Both the position numbers and the translations under genes were made by a program. Below the pieces are notes generated by a model. That model had not been told where the DNA came from and did not search any database. It saw only the letters and a list, made by a program, of their open reading frames with translations. A DNA stretch of 64,000 nucleotides, from the NCBI GenBank assembly GCA_041920415.1, contig JBHGYD010000006.1, positions 1 to 64,000 on the forward strand, given 5' to 3'. Shown one piece after another: positions 1 through 8,228 of the stretch. This stretch comes from JBHGYD01 sp041920415. GTDB lineage: Bacteria > Bacillota > Bacilli > Bacillales > Anoxybacillaceae. Numbering within the stretch: the first letter of the stretch is position 1; every line of letters starts with the position of its first letter.

Positions 1-133
1 CAGACCGGAAGTTTGCCGCTCGCTTCCTTCAGATTCCATGTCGCCATGGACACCCTTGCGTTAAGCTAACTGCTACTTCTGCCTTCGCAGCTCGGGACTT
101 GCACCCTATAGATTACACCCATGCCGGGCGCAC
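1..133 (-). mobile_element. Group II intron, 5' end (domain I), cut by the window edge
   Basis: Read on the minus strand, the sequence starting at 133 begins GTGCGCCCGGCATGGG and continues with GGGTGCAAGTCCCGAG and TTAGCTTAACGCAAGGGTG. These are the conserved 5' end and early domain I of bacterial group II introns. The intron begins 8 nt after the qcr terminator stem (stem, five T, CTT, then GTGCG). That is the insertion pattern of class C introns, which target the 3' side of rho-independent terminators. The maturase gene and the catalytic domain V must lie beyond the window, so I cannot tell a complete element from a fragment. The class is inferred from the insertion site only. Confidence 0.82.
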
Positions 134-163
134 AAGAAAAAAGCTGACTAACAATAGCCAGCT
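134..163 (-). terminator. Rho-independent terminator of qcrABC
   Basis: An 8-bp stem (AGCTGGCT/AGTCAGCT, one G-U pair, loop at 150-155) is followed on the minus strand by TTTTTCTT, 21 bp past the qcrC stop codon. The group II intron begins directly after it. Confidence 0.85.
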
Positions 164-183
164 TTTTTTCCTGTTGCTTTTTA

Positions 184-951
184 TTATTCCGCTTTTAATC
201 CCGCGATAAATTCGGAAAGTTTTTTCAACTCTTCATCTGTGCCTTTGAAAACGCCTGGTGGCATGCCGCCTCTACCGCCTTTCGCAATTTTTGCGATTTC
301 TTCCGGTTTTAAGCCTGTCCCAACAAGCGAAGGCGCAGCTGCTCCACCAGAAAGGTTTTCACCATGGCAAGTGGTACACGTATTTGCTTGCGCAATTTTA
401 TAACCTTCCGCATTTTTATCAATTTCCACTTGCGCACGAATTTTCCCTTGTTCAGCCGCTTTTTTCCAGTCGTGAGTCACGACAGATTGCCACGTAAGGA
501 AAATCATCGCTGCAAGCGTTAACAACATCATTCCAACCGCAACAGGTCGTTTCGTTGGTCGACGCTCTGGTCCGCGATCTAAAAATGGCGCTAACAATAG
601 CGCACCAAACGCTAAACCAGGAATGACAATCGCACCAATCACCGTATAAGGACCTGATGCGTATGAATATTTCAGCAATTGGTATAAGAATAAGAAATAC
701 CAGTCTGGAAGCGGAATATACGACGTATCGGTTGGGTCAGCGATACGCTCTAACGGTGATGGATGGGCTACCGTTAAACATAGAAATCCGACTAAAAAGA
801 CAGAACCTACCATCCACTCTTTTAATAAGAAGTTCGGCCAAAACGCTTCCGTCTTCCCAGGATATTCCGAATAATCCTTTGGAATATTCGGCTTTCTCTC
901 TGCAGGAACACGGGAGTCGCCGACGAATTTCATCCCTTTTCCGCGATGCAT
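184..951 (-). CDS. qcrC: Menaquinol:cytochrome c reductase, cytochrome b/c subunit QcrC
   Basis: 255 aa. This is the third subunit of the bacillar bc (b6c) complex, which passes electrons from menaquinol to cytochrome c at the cytoplasmic membrane. The N-terminal half resembles subunit IV of b6f complexes and contains hydrophobic helices, with the quinone-site-like stretch PLPDWYFLFLY. The C-terminal third is a cytochrome c domain with a CTTCH haem-attachment motif at residues 192-196 and a probable axial Met near 230 (GGMPPG). The length equals the B. subtilis protein. It is the last gene of qcrABC and is followed by a terminator. Confidence 0.96.
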   Translation of the reverse strand: MHRGKGMKFVGDSRVPAERKPNIPKDYSEYPGKTEAFWPNFLLKEWMVGSVFLVGFLCLTVAHPSPLERIADPTDTSYIPLPDWYFLFLYQLLKYSYASGPYTVIGAIVIPGLAFGALLLAPFLDRGPERRPTKRPVAVGMMLLTLAAMIFLTWQSVVTHDWKKAAEQGKIRAQVEIDKNAEGYKIAQANTCTTCHGENLSGGAAAPSLVGTGLKPEEIAKIAKGGRGGMPPGVFKGTDEELKKLSEFIAGLKAE

Positions 952-1001
952 ATCATGTTCCCCTCCTTTTTCTCATAGACTAACCTTCGTCCACATACAT
1001 T

Positions 1002-1676
1002 TTACAGTGGACCAGAAATACCTTGTTTGCGAATCATTAAGAAGTGCGCGGCCATTAAGCCAAGCAATATTCCCGGTAAGAAAAATACGTGAATCGCAAA
1101 GAAACGCGTTAACGTTTGGGCACCAACGATTTCTGGGTGACCCGCTAATAGCGTTTTCACCGCTGTTCCGATCACCGGAGTAGCTTCCGCGATTTGCAAT
1201 CCTACTTTTGTCGCAAATAACGCTTTCATATCCCATGGCAATAAGTAACCTGTAAATCCAAGTCCCATCATCACCATGAAAATAAGTACACCAACAATCC
1301 AGTTTAATTCACGTGGTTTTTTGTATGCTCCTTGGAAGAAGACACGCAACGTATGTAAAAACATCATGACAATAACGAGACTTGCTCCCCAGTGGTGCAT
1401 ACCGCGCACGATTTGACCAAATGCGACTTCGTTTTGTAAGTAATAAACCGATTCCCAAGCATTTTTAATATCTGGAACGTAGTACATCGTTAAAAACATT
1501 CCAGATAAAATTTGAATAACTGTCACAAAGAACGTTAATCCGCCAAAGCAGTAAACGAACGCAGAAAAATGATGTGCCGGGTTAACATGTTCCGGAACTT
1601 CATGGTCAGCGATATCTCGCCACAAAGGCGTAATATCTAGACGTTCGTCAACCCAGTCATAAATCTTGTTTAACAC
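1002..1676 (-). CDS. qcrB: Menaquinol:cytochrome c reductase, cytochrome b subunit QcrB
   Basis: 224 aa, cytochrome b6-like membrane protein of the menaquinol:cytochrome c oxidoreductase. It holds the two b haems; paired histidines are visible in GMHHWGAS and HTLRVFF and in the late helix FAIHVFF...AAHF. Cys43 sits where b6-type proteins attach an extra c-type haem. The start codon is GTG, preceded by GGGGAGG lying inside the end of qcrA. The qcrA stop is only 3 nt upstream, so translation is probably coupled. Confidence 0.96.
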   Translation of the reverse strand: MLNKIYDWVDERLDITPLWRDIADHEVPEHVNPAHHFSAFVYCFGGLTFFVTVIQILSGMFLTMYYVPDIKNAWESVYYLQNEVAFGQIVRGMHHWGASLVIVMMFLHTLRVFFQGAYKKPRELNWIVGVLIFMVMMGLGFTGYLLPWDMKALFATKVGLQIAEATPVIGTAVKTLLAGHPEIVGAQTLTRFFAIHVFFLPGILLGLMAAHFLMIRKQGISGPL

Positions 1677-1679
1677 GTA

Positions 1680-2189
1680 TTACGCCTCCCCTCGTGGTTT
1701 CGCTTTACCTAAATACAATTTACCGTCTTTTACTTTGTACTCGTAACGGTCTAACGGATGCATCGGTGGTGTTCCAGGAACGTTTGTACCGTCTTTTGTG
1801 TAACGGCCGTAGTGGCACGGACAGAAAAATTGATTTGGGTGCGATTTATCAGCGTTCCAGTTCACTGTACAGCCTAGATGCTTACAGATCGGAGATAACG
1901 CCACAATCTCGCCTTTTTCATTTTTGTACACCCATGCAGATTTTGGCTCTTCTGATTCATACCAAGCATCTTTTACTTTTACTTTAAAGTCGAAGCGTTG
2001 CGGTTCTGTCGTGATATCTTTCACTTGCGCAACTGGCACCATCTCCGCGCCTGCTTCTTCTTTTAGAATCGGATCCAATGCAAAACGAAGCATTGGCATG
2101 AATATTCCGGCAGCCATAAATCCGCCCACACCCGTTAACGTGTAGTTTAAAAATTGGCGTCTAGACACCCGATGTTTTTTCTCGCTCAT
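1680..2189 (-). CDS. qcrA: Menaquinol:cytochrome c reductase, Rieske iron-sulfur subunit QcrA
   Basis: 169 aa. Rieske protein carrying the [2Fe-2S] cluster that takes the first electron from menaquinol. It has an N-terminal SRRQFLNY twin-arginine-type segment followed by a single membrane anchor. The two cluster-binding motifs are CKHLGC (about residues 102-107) and CPCHYG (about 123-128). I chose the ATG at 2189 because it follows AGAGGGGGG and gives the usual N-terminus (MSEKKHRVSRR). The frame is open 18 codons further upstream, but that has no ribosome site. First gene of qcrABC. Confidence 0.95.
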   Translation of the reverse strand: MSEKKHRVSRRQFLNYTLTGVGGFMAAGIFMPMLRFALDPILKEEAGAEMVPVAQVKDITTEPQRFDFKVKVKDAWYESEEPKSAWVYKNEKGEIVALSPICKHLGCTVNWNADKSHPNQFFCPCHYGRYTKDGTNVPGTPPMHPLDRYEYKVKDGKLYLGKAKPRGEA

Positions 2190-2264
2190 CACTTTCCCCC
2201 CTCTATACAAAGTTAAGTCCATCCGGACATAATCGTATAACACATATAAAACTAGGACATTCTA

Positions 2265-2293
2265 ATGATAGCTCAATACGTGGACAAGGTCAA
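2265..2293 (-). promoter_or_regulatory. Probable SigA promoter of qcrABC
   Basis: On the minus strand, -35 TTGACC (2293-2288), a 17-nt spacer and -10 TATCAT (2270-2265), about 75 nt upstream of the qcrA start. Match by eye only. Confidence 0.6.
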
Positions 2294-2329
2294 TATTGTA
2301 ACCGCTAACATTCCCACAATATTCTCCTA

Positions 2330-2782
2330 TTACCATTGGGAAATGAATGCGCTTAACAATGTTGAGGTTTGTTCACGCACAATTTGTTGCTTGTACGCCT
2401 CGTCCATATGCTCAAACGGAATGACCGGCAATGAAAAAAGTGTTCCCGAAAGCTCTGTTTCTGCATCTTTCCAGTCGCGATCACATGTCACATAAAAGAC
2501 ATATTTCATCCCATTTTCTTTTAATTCGTTTGTCCAAGCGTTCAATCGATGAATGCGTTCCTCTCGTTGTTCCGTCGTGAAATATGTAAACGGCGGAAAT
2601 AAAAATAGACGGCCTTTCAATTGTCTTTCGATTTCGTTTGTCAATAACTGAACGAATTCTCCTGCGGAAACAACCGATTTTGCTCCGCTTGACAGCGTAA
2701 GCGGAATAAGAGGAATCACTGCTGTATCAATATACTCTTTTTCTTTCTCGTACATTTCTACATCGTTTATCGTCCACTTCAT
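2330..2782 (-). CDS. ypiF: YpiF family protein (DUF2487)
   Basis: 150 aa, no known biochemical function. It is recognised by its start (MKWTINDVEMYEKEKEYIDTAVIPL) and by its place between ypiB and qcrA, as in B. subtilis. No signal peptide or membrane segment is evident, so it is probably cytoplasmic. I chose the ATG at 2782 because it follows GAGGAGAG; the open frame extends 18 codons upstream without support. Its neighbours suggest a role linked to the qcr operon, but nothing in the sequence proves it. Confidence 0.85.
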   Translation of the reverse strand: MKWTINDVEMYEKEKEYIDTAVIPLIPLTLSSGAKSVVSAGEFVQLLTNEIERQLKGRLFLFPPFTYFTTEQREERIHRLNAWTNELKENGMKYVFYVTCDRDWKDAETELSGTLFSLPVIPFEHMDEAYKQQIVREQTSTLLSAFISQW

Positions 2783-2841
2783 CTTCGTTCTCTCCTCTTT
2801 TTCTATGTAACATCCTTCTTTATCAACATACCACACTTATG

Positions 2842-2873
2842 AAAAAAAGAAAAACCTTGCTTCTCGCAAGGTT
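2842..2873 (-). terminator. Terminator after ypiB
   Basis: Perfect 8-bp stem (AACCTTGC/GCAAGGTT, 5-nt loop) followed on the minus strand by TTTCTTTTTTT. It overlaps the ypiB stop codon and separates the ypiA-ypiB group from ypiF. Confidence 0.85.
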
Positions 2874-3406
2874 TAAAGCCGTCTTAGTTTTTCTGTTAAG
2901 CGCTTAAATTCTTGTTCGTCTTGACGATCTAACGCTTCGTCAATGAGCTTCATTAATCGTTCTTTTTGAAAATTGTGCAGCGACTTTTCTAAAAATTGCT
3001 CGGCCAACAGCTGATCTTTTTCATTTACTTGCAAGTGTTTTGGAACGTATGGATTCTCCTCTAATACAGCAACATATTGTGGTGAATGGAAGGAAGCTCG
3101 AAAATTCAGTTGAATGTAAATATCTTCGTCGCGATTTAAGCGAATATCATGAAACGACTTTTCCGCGTCTGTTGTCATCACATTTTCTTTATAAAACCGA
3201 AACGGCACATCATCAACACAATGGGTCGACATAATAATGCCGCGCGGACAATACTGGGCGTTTTCGACAAAATGCACTTTTTGCATTAATTGGTCATGGC
3301 TCATTAAATAGTTTAAAATCCAAACACACTCGCGCCTTTTCAGTTGGTAATGACTTAAAAACCAACGAATAAACTCTTTTTTCTCATTCACCGATACATG
3401 AGTCAT
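2873..3406 (-). CDS. ypiB: YpiB, UPF0302 family protein with C-terminal IDEAL domain
   Basis: 177 aa. UPF0302 family, function not established. The N-terminal two thirds are the family-specific domain. The last 40 or so residues contain IDEALDRQDEQEF, the signature of the short IDEAL domain found in several Bacillus proteins. The start at 3406 follows GGGGGGAAGCGAG. It lies 61 nt downstream of ypiA and ends in a terminator, so ypiA-ypiB may form a unit separate from ypiF-qcr. Confidence 0.88.
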   Translation of the reverse strand: MTHVSVNEKKEFIRWFLSHYQLKRRECVWILNYLMSHDQLMQKVHFVENAQYCPRGIIMSTHCVDDVPFRFYKENVMTTDAEKSFHDIRLNRDEDIYIQLNFRASFHSPQYVAVLEENPYVPKHLQVNEKDQLLAEQFLEKSLHNFQKERLMKLIDEALDRQDEQEFKRLTEKLRRL

Positions 3407-3467
3407 CTCGCTTCCCCCCTCTATTATTTTCCAAGGAAGAGGTCATGTTCACCGCGATACACTTCCG

Positions 3468-4727
3468 TTATTCGTCTTCTAGCTCTAACAACATATGCGC
3501 TGCCTCTGTATGAGCGGGATCGATGCGAACCATCTCTTGAAAGATCGCTTTCGCTTCCTTGCGCTTTCCTTCTTCAATGAGAAAGTAGCCGTACTCCTCC
3601 AAAAATTCGATTTCATTCTTAAAGAAAGTATATGCCTCTTGGTAATGGTTTAATGCATCCGAATATATCTCCAACTTATGTTTGGCGCGGGCTAAATCCC
3701 ATTCAAATTGCGGGTCATACTCTCCTTGCTCCATTGCTTCTTCAATACAAGCGACGACTTCTTCGTATCGTTCATGATGCAATAATACTTTCGTCAGCGT
3801 AAGGAGCGCCTCTAAATATCCTGGATCGATTTCAATCGCCTTGCGCAAAAATGGTTCTGCTTCATCCGTTTTTCCAAGCTTTAAGGCGATTTTTCCAGCG
3901 TACAATAACAACTCTTTATTCCACTCGTCAACCCTTAACCCTTGTTTGGCAATTTCGTAACTTTTGTCAACATTCCCTTCATGTTCATACGCTTTGGCCA
4001 AATATAAGTATAGTGGAACATATTCTGGATCGAGCTCTTTTACTTCCGTCAACTTTTCAATCGCTGTTTGGTAATATCCCGCTTGAAAGGCCGTAAATCC
4101 ATACCCAAACAATGTATGAATTTCCACTTTCTCTTTTAATGCTTCCTCATAATACGGAAGCGCCTGTTCAAACTCTCCTAGTAAACTAAGAGCTTCCGCT
4201 AATCGCTGTGGAATGTGCGTTCCCGCGATCGTCGTTTCTTTTTCGAGCACCTTTTGATAAAAGTCAATGCTCTTTTGATAGTGCCCGTTCGCAAAATAAA
4301 GTTCAGCGAGGGCAAACTGGATAATCGGCTCATCCGGCAATTTTTCATATGCTTTCTTGAGCTTTTGTTCGCTTACTTCCTCTAATCCCTGCATTTGATA
4401 AAGGTCAGCGGCAAGCAAGCACGCGCGCGGAAACAATGGGTCTTCTTCATCAATGTCCGCTAAAATCTCCAATGCTTTTTCCTCTTCATCGAGCTCTGTA
4501 TACACTTCGGCTAAAAATAGCAATACATCCCCTTCATCAGGATAACGAAGCGCCAACTCTTCAAGAATCGCGCGAGCTTCGTCAAGAATCCCCCAAGAAA
4601 AGAGGTGTTCGGCGAGTACATATTTTTCTTCATCGCTGCATTCCGTTTTCGCTTTTGGAACGAGCGCTAACGCTTTTTCAATTTCCCCGTTTTCAACAAG
4701 ACGAACGATTTCTTCGATTCGTTTCAT
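3468..4727 (-). CDS. ypiA: YpiA, tetratricopeptide-repeat protein
   Basis: 419 aa, soluble, built almost entirely of TPR units of about 34 residues, for example those ending in LGEFEQALPYYEEAL and LGKTDEAEPFLRKAIEIDPGYLEALL. TPR arrays bind protein partners; the partner here is not known. Synteny (upstream of ypiB, downstream of aroA) and length match B. subtilis YpiA. I chose ATG 4727 (MKRIEEIVRL), preceded by AAGGAAG. The frame is open 24 codons upstream, but that stretch overlaps the preceding gene and lacks a ribosome site. Confidence 0.88.
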   Translation of the reverse strand: MKRIEEIVRLVENGEIEKALALVPKAKTECSDEEKYVLAEHLFSWGILDEARAILEELALRYPDEGDVLLFLAEVYTELDEEEKALEILADIDEEDPLFPRACLLAADLYQMQGLEEVSEQKLKKAYEKLPDEPIIQFALAELYFANGHYQKSIDFYQKVLEKETTIAGTHIPQRLAEALSLLGEFEQALPYYEEALKEKVEIHTLFGYGFTAFQAGYYQTAIEKLTEVKELDPEYVPLYLYLAKAYEHEGNVDKSYEIAKQGLRVDEWNKELLLYAGKIALKLGKTDEAEPFLRKAIEIDPGYLEALLTLTKVLLHHERYEEVVACIEEAMEQGEYDPQFEWDLARAKHKLEIYSDALNHYQEAYTFFKNEIEFLEEYGYFLIEEGKRKEAKAIFQEMVRIDPAHTEAAHMLLELEDE

Positions 4728-4743
4728 GCTTATAAACACTTCC

Positions 4744-5646
4744 TTACTCAAAATATGCTGCAAACATTCCCGGCGCGCAAATCGTTCGCTCTTTGCCAAA
4801 GCCAGGATAGAAAAAGAATCGATCTTGTACTTTTATCAATCTTCCTTTATGAACCGTAATAACCGGAACATGATTATCATAATCGACAATCGCTTTTTCG
4901 GCAACTGAACAACTTAATGCCTGTCGTTCATATAAGTTATAATCTACTTCGCCACCGATACGAAGATCTCCTTTTTGTGGATAAATGCCGATTTTCTTTA
5001 ATACGTCTAACGATAATGGCGTACGTTCTTGTAACGAAAACGGGATAAACGGAATGCGATGAGCGGATAACAACTTACACCAGCTTGCTTCTAACTTTTT
5101 TTGTCGTACATTGTTCATCCAATGTGGAACGAGCGTAAGCGGATACGAATAGAGAGATTCGTAAATCCAGCTCCACGGGACCTCATGCAGCGACTCTTCC
5201 CCTTGTAATTCAATAAAAATGACCGGAATTTTTAACCGTTTACACGCTCTGATAAACGATGGAGTAAGGGTGCGGAGAGGGATTTTCACACCGATGAAAT
5301 AATCAATGGGGATATTCAATAAATATTGGCGCAATTGGTGTAACGCTTTCGGTAATTGTTTTTCATATAGAACATCACACACCGCTAGCAATGTCGTGCA
5401 TCCTCTTGCAATCAAGTGTTTCTGCACGTATTGCTTAAATTCAGAAAAGGTGCGTGGCTTTTGAAAGGAAAAGTCAAGCATAACATGTCCAGAGGTCAAC
5501 AAAAATTCGCCGACCGGCATGCGAATCCATCGATACTGATTGGTTTGCTCGCTAATATAATCGATGCGATTCCCATCAACGACTAGTGAACAGCGCTGAA
5601 CTTCATTGTTTTTTAATAGATTCGCTTGATCAATAATATATGGCAC
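4744..5646 (-). CDS. Unrecognised protein with an amidohydrolase-like outline
   Basis: 300 aa; I do not recognise the family. The N-terminus (LVVDGNRIDYIS, then LLTSGHVMLDFSF) resembles the opening beta-sandwich and PGFIDxHxH region of amidohydrolases such as dihydroorotase. The metal-binding HxH is absent: there is one His in SGHVMLD. Near the C-terminus, VHKGRLI and APGMFAAYF look like the closing part of that fold. No signal peptide or membrane helix is evident. It starts about 50 nt after the aroA terminator, and its stop is 16 nt before the ypiA start, so it is probably cotranscribed with ypiA. It may be a catalytically dead relative; that is inference. Confidence 0.6.
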   Translation of the reverse strand: MPYIIDQANLLKNNEVQRCSLVVDGNRIDYISEQTNQYRWIRMPVGEFLLTSGHVMLDFSFQKPRTFSEFKQYVQKHLIARGCTTLLAVCDVLYEKQLPKALHQLRQYLLNIPIDYFIGVKIPLRTLTPSFIRACKRLKIPVIFIELQGEESLHEVPWSWIYESLYSYPLTLVPHWMNNVRQKKLEASWCKLLSAHRIPFIPFSLQERTPLSLDVLKKIGIYPQKGDLRIGGEVDYNLYERQALSCSVAEKAIVDYDNHVPVITVHKGRLIKVQDRFFFYPGFGKERTICAPGMFAAYFE

Positions 5647-5699
5647 GTTTCCATTCCCCCTTTAAGACAAGCTATGAGGGAAATGAGAAACGTATGAAT

Positions 5700-5731
5700 A
5701 AAAAAACAAGAAACCATAAAATGGCTTCTTG
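5700..5731 (-). terminator. Terminator of the aro-trp supraoperon
   Basis: 10-bp stem (AAGAAGCCAT/ATGGTTTCTT, one G-U pair, 3-nt loop) followed by GTTTTTTT on the minus strand, 12 nt past the aroA stop codon. It ends the twelve-gene aromatic unit. Confidence 0.85.
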
Positions 5732-5743
5732 CTTTTGTCAGCA

Positions 5744-7033
5744 TTATTGCATTAAAGAGTGAAGATGCGCAAAAAACGTCGGGTACGAAACGGCAATCGC
5801 CTCCGGTCGCTGCAAATGTACCTCGCCTTCCGTCACGCAGGCAGCAATGGCTAGCATCATGCCGATGCGATGATCGCCGTGGCTGTCGACAATGGTTCGA
5901 TTTGCTTTCAATCGAGTTTTTCCGCGAATGATCATCCCATCTTCTGTCGCTTCAATATCGGCTCCAAGTTTTGTTAACTCGGATACTACCGTATCAATCC
6001 GATTCGTCTCTTTCACTTTTAGCTCGCTTGCATCTTTAATGATCGTCGTTCCTTCTGCTTGGGTTGCTAGTAAAGCAATGATTGGGATCTCGTCAATCAA
6101 GCGCGGAATAAGCGCACCACCGATTTCGGTTGCCTTTAATTCAGACGTGCGGATCGTAATATCACCAAGCGGTTCGGTTTCTTCGTTGCGGACGTTTTCG
6201 ATAACGATATCCGCTCCCATTTGTTGCAGCACATCAATGATTCCCGTTCTCGTCGGATTTAAGCCAACATTTTTTAATACAATTTCACTATTTGGAACAA
6301 TGGCACCAGCGACTAAGAAAAAGGCAGCCGACGAAATATCGCCGGGAACATACACATTTGTCCCTGTTAGTTGTTGCTTTCCGCTTACGGAAACGGTTAA
6401 GCCGTCCACCACCACTTCTCCACCGAATAATCGCACCATTCGTTCCGTGTGGTCGCGCGATTGATGCGGCTCGGTTACAGTGGTCGTACCGTCCGCCATA
6501 AGCCCCGCTAACAATATTGCCGATTTCACTTGTGCGCTAGCTACGGGAGATTCGTAATGAATTGGTTGCAACTGTCCACCGCGAATCGAAAGCGGTGTGT
6601 AATTTCCGTTCTCTCGCCCATCGATTTTTGCTCCCATCATACGCAATGGTTTTGTCACCCTGGCCATCGGTCGCTTGGCAATCGATTCATCACCGATGAG
6701 GCAAGCATGAAACGGACATCCTGCTAAAATACCAAGCAATAATCTCGTTGTCGTTCCAGAATTGCCAACGTTTAAAATGTCGCACGGTTCCTGCAAACCA
6801 TCGATGCCTTTTCCTTCGACAACGACTTCGCTTCCGTTTTGCGTAATTGAAACACCCATTTTACGAAAACAATCAATCGTGCTTAAGCAATCTTCTCCCG
6901 TTAAAAAATTAGAAATCGTTGTCGTCCCGTTGGCAATCGCTCCAAGCATGACCGCCCGATGGGAAATCGATTTATCACCGGGAACGTGAAGCGCCCCTCG
7001 GAGCGAATGAAGATTCGTTCGCAACTGTTGCAT
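5744..7033 (-). CDS. aroA: 5-enolpyruvylshikimate-3-phosphate synthase
   Basis: 429 aa (called aroE in B. subtilis). It transfers the enolpyruvyl group from PEP to shikimate-3-phosphate, the sixth step of the shikimate pathway. Visible signatures are the N-terminal PGDKSISHRAVMLGA, GNSGTTTRLLLG near residue 90, and the late SHGDHRIGMM. The frame can start at a TTG (7042), but the ATG at 7033 lies 9 nt after GGGGGAG and is preferred. It closes the supraoperon, 24 nt after tyrA. Confidence 0.96.
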   Translation of the reverse strand: MQQLRTNLHSLRGALHVPGDKSISHRAVMLGAIANGTTTISNFLTGEDCLSTIDCFRKMGVSITQNGSEVVVEGKGIDGLQEPCDILNVGNSGTTTRLLLGILAGCPFHACLIGDESIAKRPMARVTKPLRMMGAKIDGRENGNYTPLSIRGGQLQPIHYESPVASAQVKSAILLAGLMADGTTTVTEPHQSRDHTERMVRLFGGEVVVDGLTVSVSGKQQLTGTNVYVPGDISSAAFFLVAGAIVPNSEIVLKNVGLNPTRTGIIDVLQQMGADIVIENVRNEETEPLGDITIRTSELKATEIGGALIPRLIDEIPIIALLATQAEGTTIIKDASELKVKETNRIDTVVSELTKLGADIEATEDGMIIRGKTRLKANRTIVDSHGDHRIGMMLAIAACVTEGEVHLQRPEAIAVSYPTFFAHLHSLMQ

Positions 7034-7056
7034 GTTTGGCAACTCCCCCTTTTTGT

Positions 7057-8160
7057 TTACACCTCGTATGTTTTATAGTTCGTGTATGTCTCAATGCACG
7101 CTTTTGCTTTCGTGCGATCTTCTTCGCTTTGAAAACTAAGGCGAAGCACCCCGTAAATTTCTTCCCTCGTTTCGATGATGCGAATGTTCGTAATACTAAT
7201 ACGCTCTTTTGCTAAATAACCGGTAATTTCGGAAATAACCCCCGGATAATCCGGAACATCGACATACAAATCGTAAAAAGACGGAATCGCTCCCTTCGTC
7301 CGCGCCGGTAGTCCATCGCGAAATTGTTTCGCCGCTAAGAAATAATGATAAATTTCCTCGCTATTCTCTTGCTCGACAAACGAACGAATCATCTTCATTT
7401 CTGAAAACCATCGATCAAACAACGCAAGAAGCTCTTCTTTGTTATGTATGAAAATATCGCGCCACATTTCCGGATTGCTTGACGCAATGCGCGTAATATC
7501 GCGAAATCCACCTGCTGCGAGTCGACGAACGAGCGTATTTTCGTTTTCATATTGTTGCGCTTGATGAACAAGGCTAGCCGCGATAATGTGCGGAAAGTGG
7601 CTAATGACCCCGGTAATCCGGTCGTGTTCGTTTGGTGGGAGAATGACAAATTGCGCTTTTGTTCCTTTTAACCACTCTTTCAATCGTTCCACTTCGCTCA
7701 GCGGCACTTCATCTGTCGGTGTTAAAATATAAAACGCATTTTCAAACAAATGCGCGCGCGCTGCCGTAACACCGCTTTTATGCGAGCCTGCCATCGGGTG
7801 ACCGCCGATAAATGTAATCCCTCGCTGTAATAAGCGTTTCGCATGCTTCACAATGCGTTGTTTTGTGCTGCCGACATCGGTGACAATCACCGTTTCTTTT
7901 AGGCGAAACTCGAGCATTTCGGCTAAAATTTTTTCTGTTTGCATCACCGGTGTCGCTAAAATGATCAAATCGGCGCGCTCCATTCCGTCTTCAAGGGAAA
8001 TGGCGATTTCATCAATCACTTTTAACGTGCGCGCCAGCTCCGCTTCTTCTTCATTGACATCAAATCCAATGATGACGGCTTCCGGGTGTTCTTTTTTAAT
8101 CGCTAACGCCATCGAACCGCCAATAAGACCAAGTCCGACGACAAATACATGTCCTTTCAA
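7057..8160 (-). CDS. tyrA: Prephenate dehydrogenase with C-terminal ACT domain
   Basis: About 367 aa. Oxidative decarboxylation of prephenate to 4-hydroxyphenylpyruvate for tyrosine synthesis. An N-terminal Rossmann domain carries VVGLGLIGGSMAL; the catalytic region has VTDVGSTK and IGGHPMAGSHKSGV. The last 75 residues (YVDVPDYPGVISEITGYLA) form an ACT domain, the probable tyrosine sensor. The start is uncertain: GTG 8169 lies inside the only Shine-Dalgarno sequence (AGAAGGTGA), so I prefer TTG 8160, six bases after it. Confidence 0.94.
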   Translation of the reverse strand: MKGHVFVVGLGLIGGSMALAIKKEHPEAVIIGFDVNEEEAELARTLKVIDEIAISLEDGMERADLIILATPVMQTEKILAEMLEFRLKETVIVTDVGSTKQRIVKHAKRLLQRGITFIGGHPMAGSHKSGVTAARAHLFENAFYILTPTDEVPLSEVERLKEWLKGTKAQFVILPPNEHDRITGVISHFPHIIAASLVHQAQQYENENTLVRRLAAGGFRDITRIASSNPEMWRDIFIHNKEELLALFDRWFSEMKMIRSFVEQENSEEIYHYFLAAKQFRDGLPARTKGAIPSFYDLYVDVPDYPGVISEITGYLAKERISITNIRIIETREEIYGVLRLSFQSEEDRTKAKACIETYTNYKTYEV

Positions 8161-8186
8161 CCGTTTCACCTTCTCTTTTCAAATGC

Positions 8187-8213
8187 GCCCGTTGCTTTCG
8201 AAAAGCAACGGGC
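8187..8213. other. Strong hairpin between hisC and tyrA, without U-tract
   Basis: Perfect 12-bp inverted repeat (GCCCGTTGCTTT and its complement) closing a 3-nt loop, in the 68-nt hisC-tyrA gap. Neither side has a T-run, so it is not a canonical terminator. It could be an mRNA stabiliser, a processing site or a partial transcription block within the supraoperon. Confidence 0.6.
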
Positions 8214-8228
8214 CGATTTGCTTGATCA

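Noticed and set aside
8187..8213. Rho-independent terminator between hisC and tyrA
   Set aside because: The hairpin is strong but neither strand has a T-tract after it, and the genes belong to one supraoperon.
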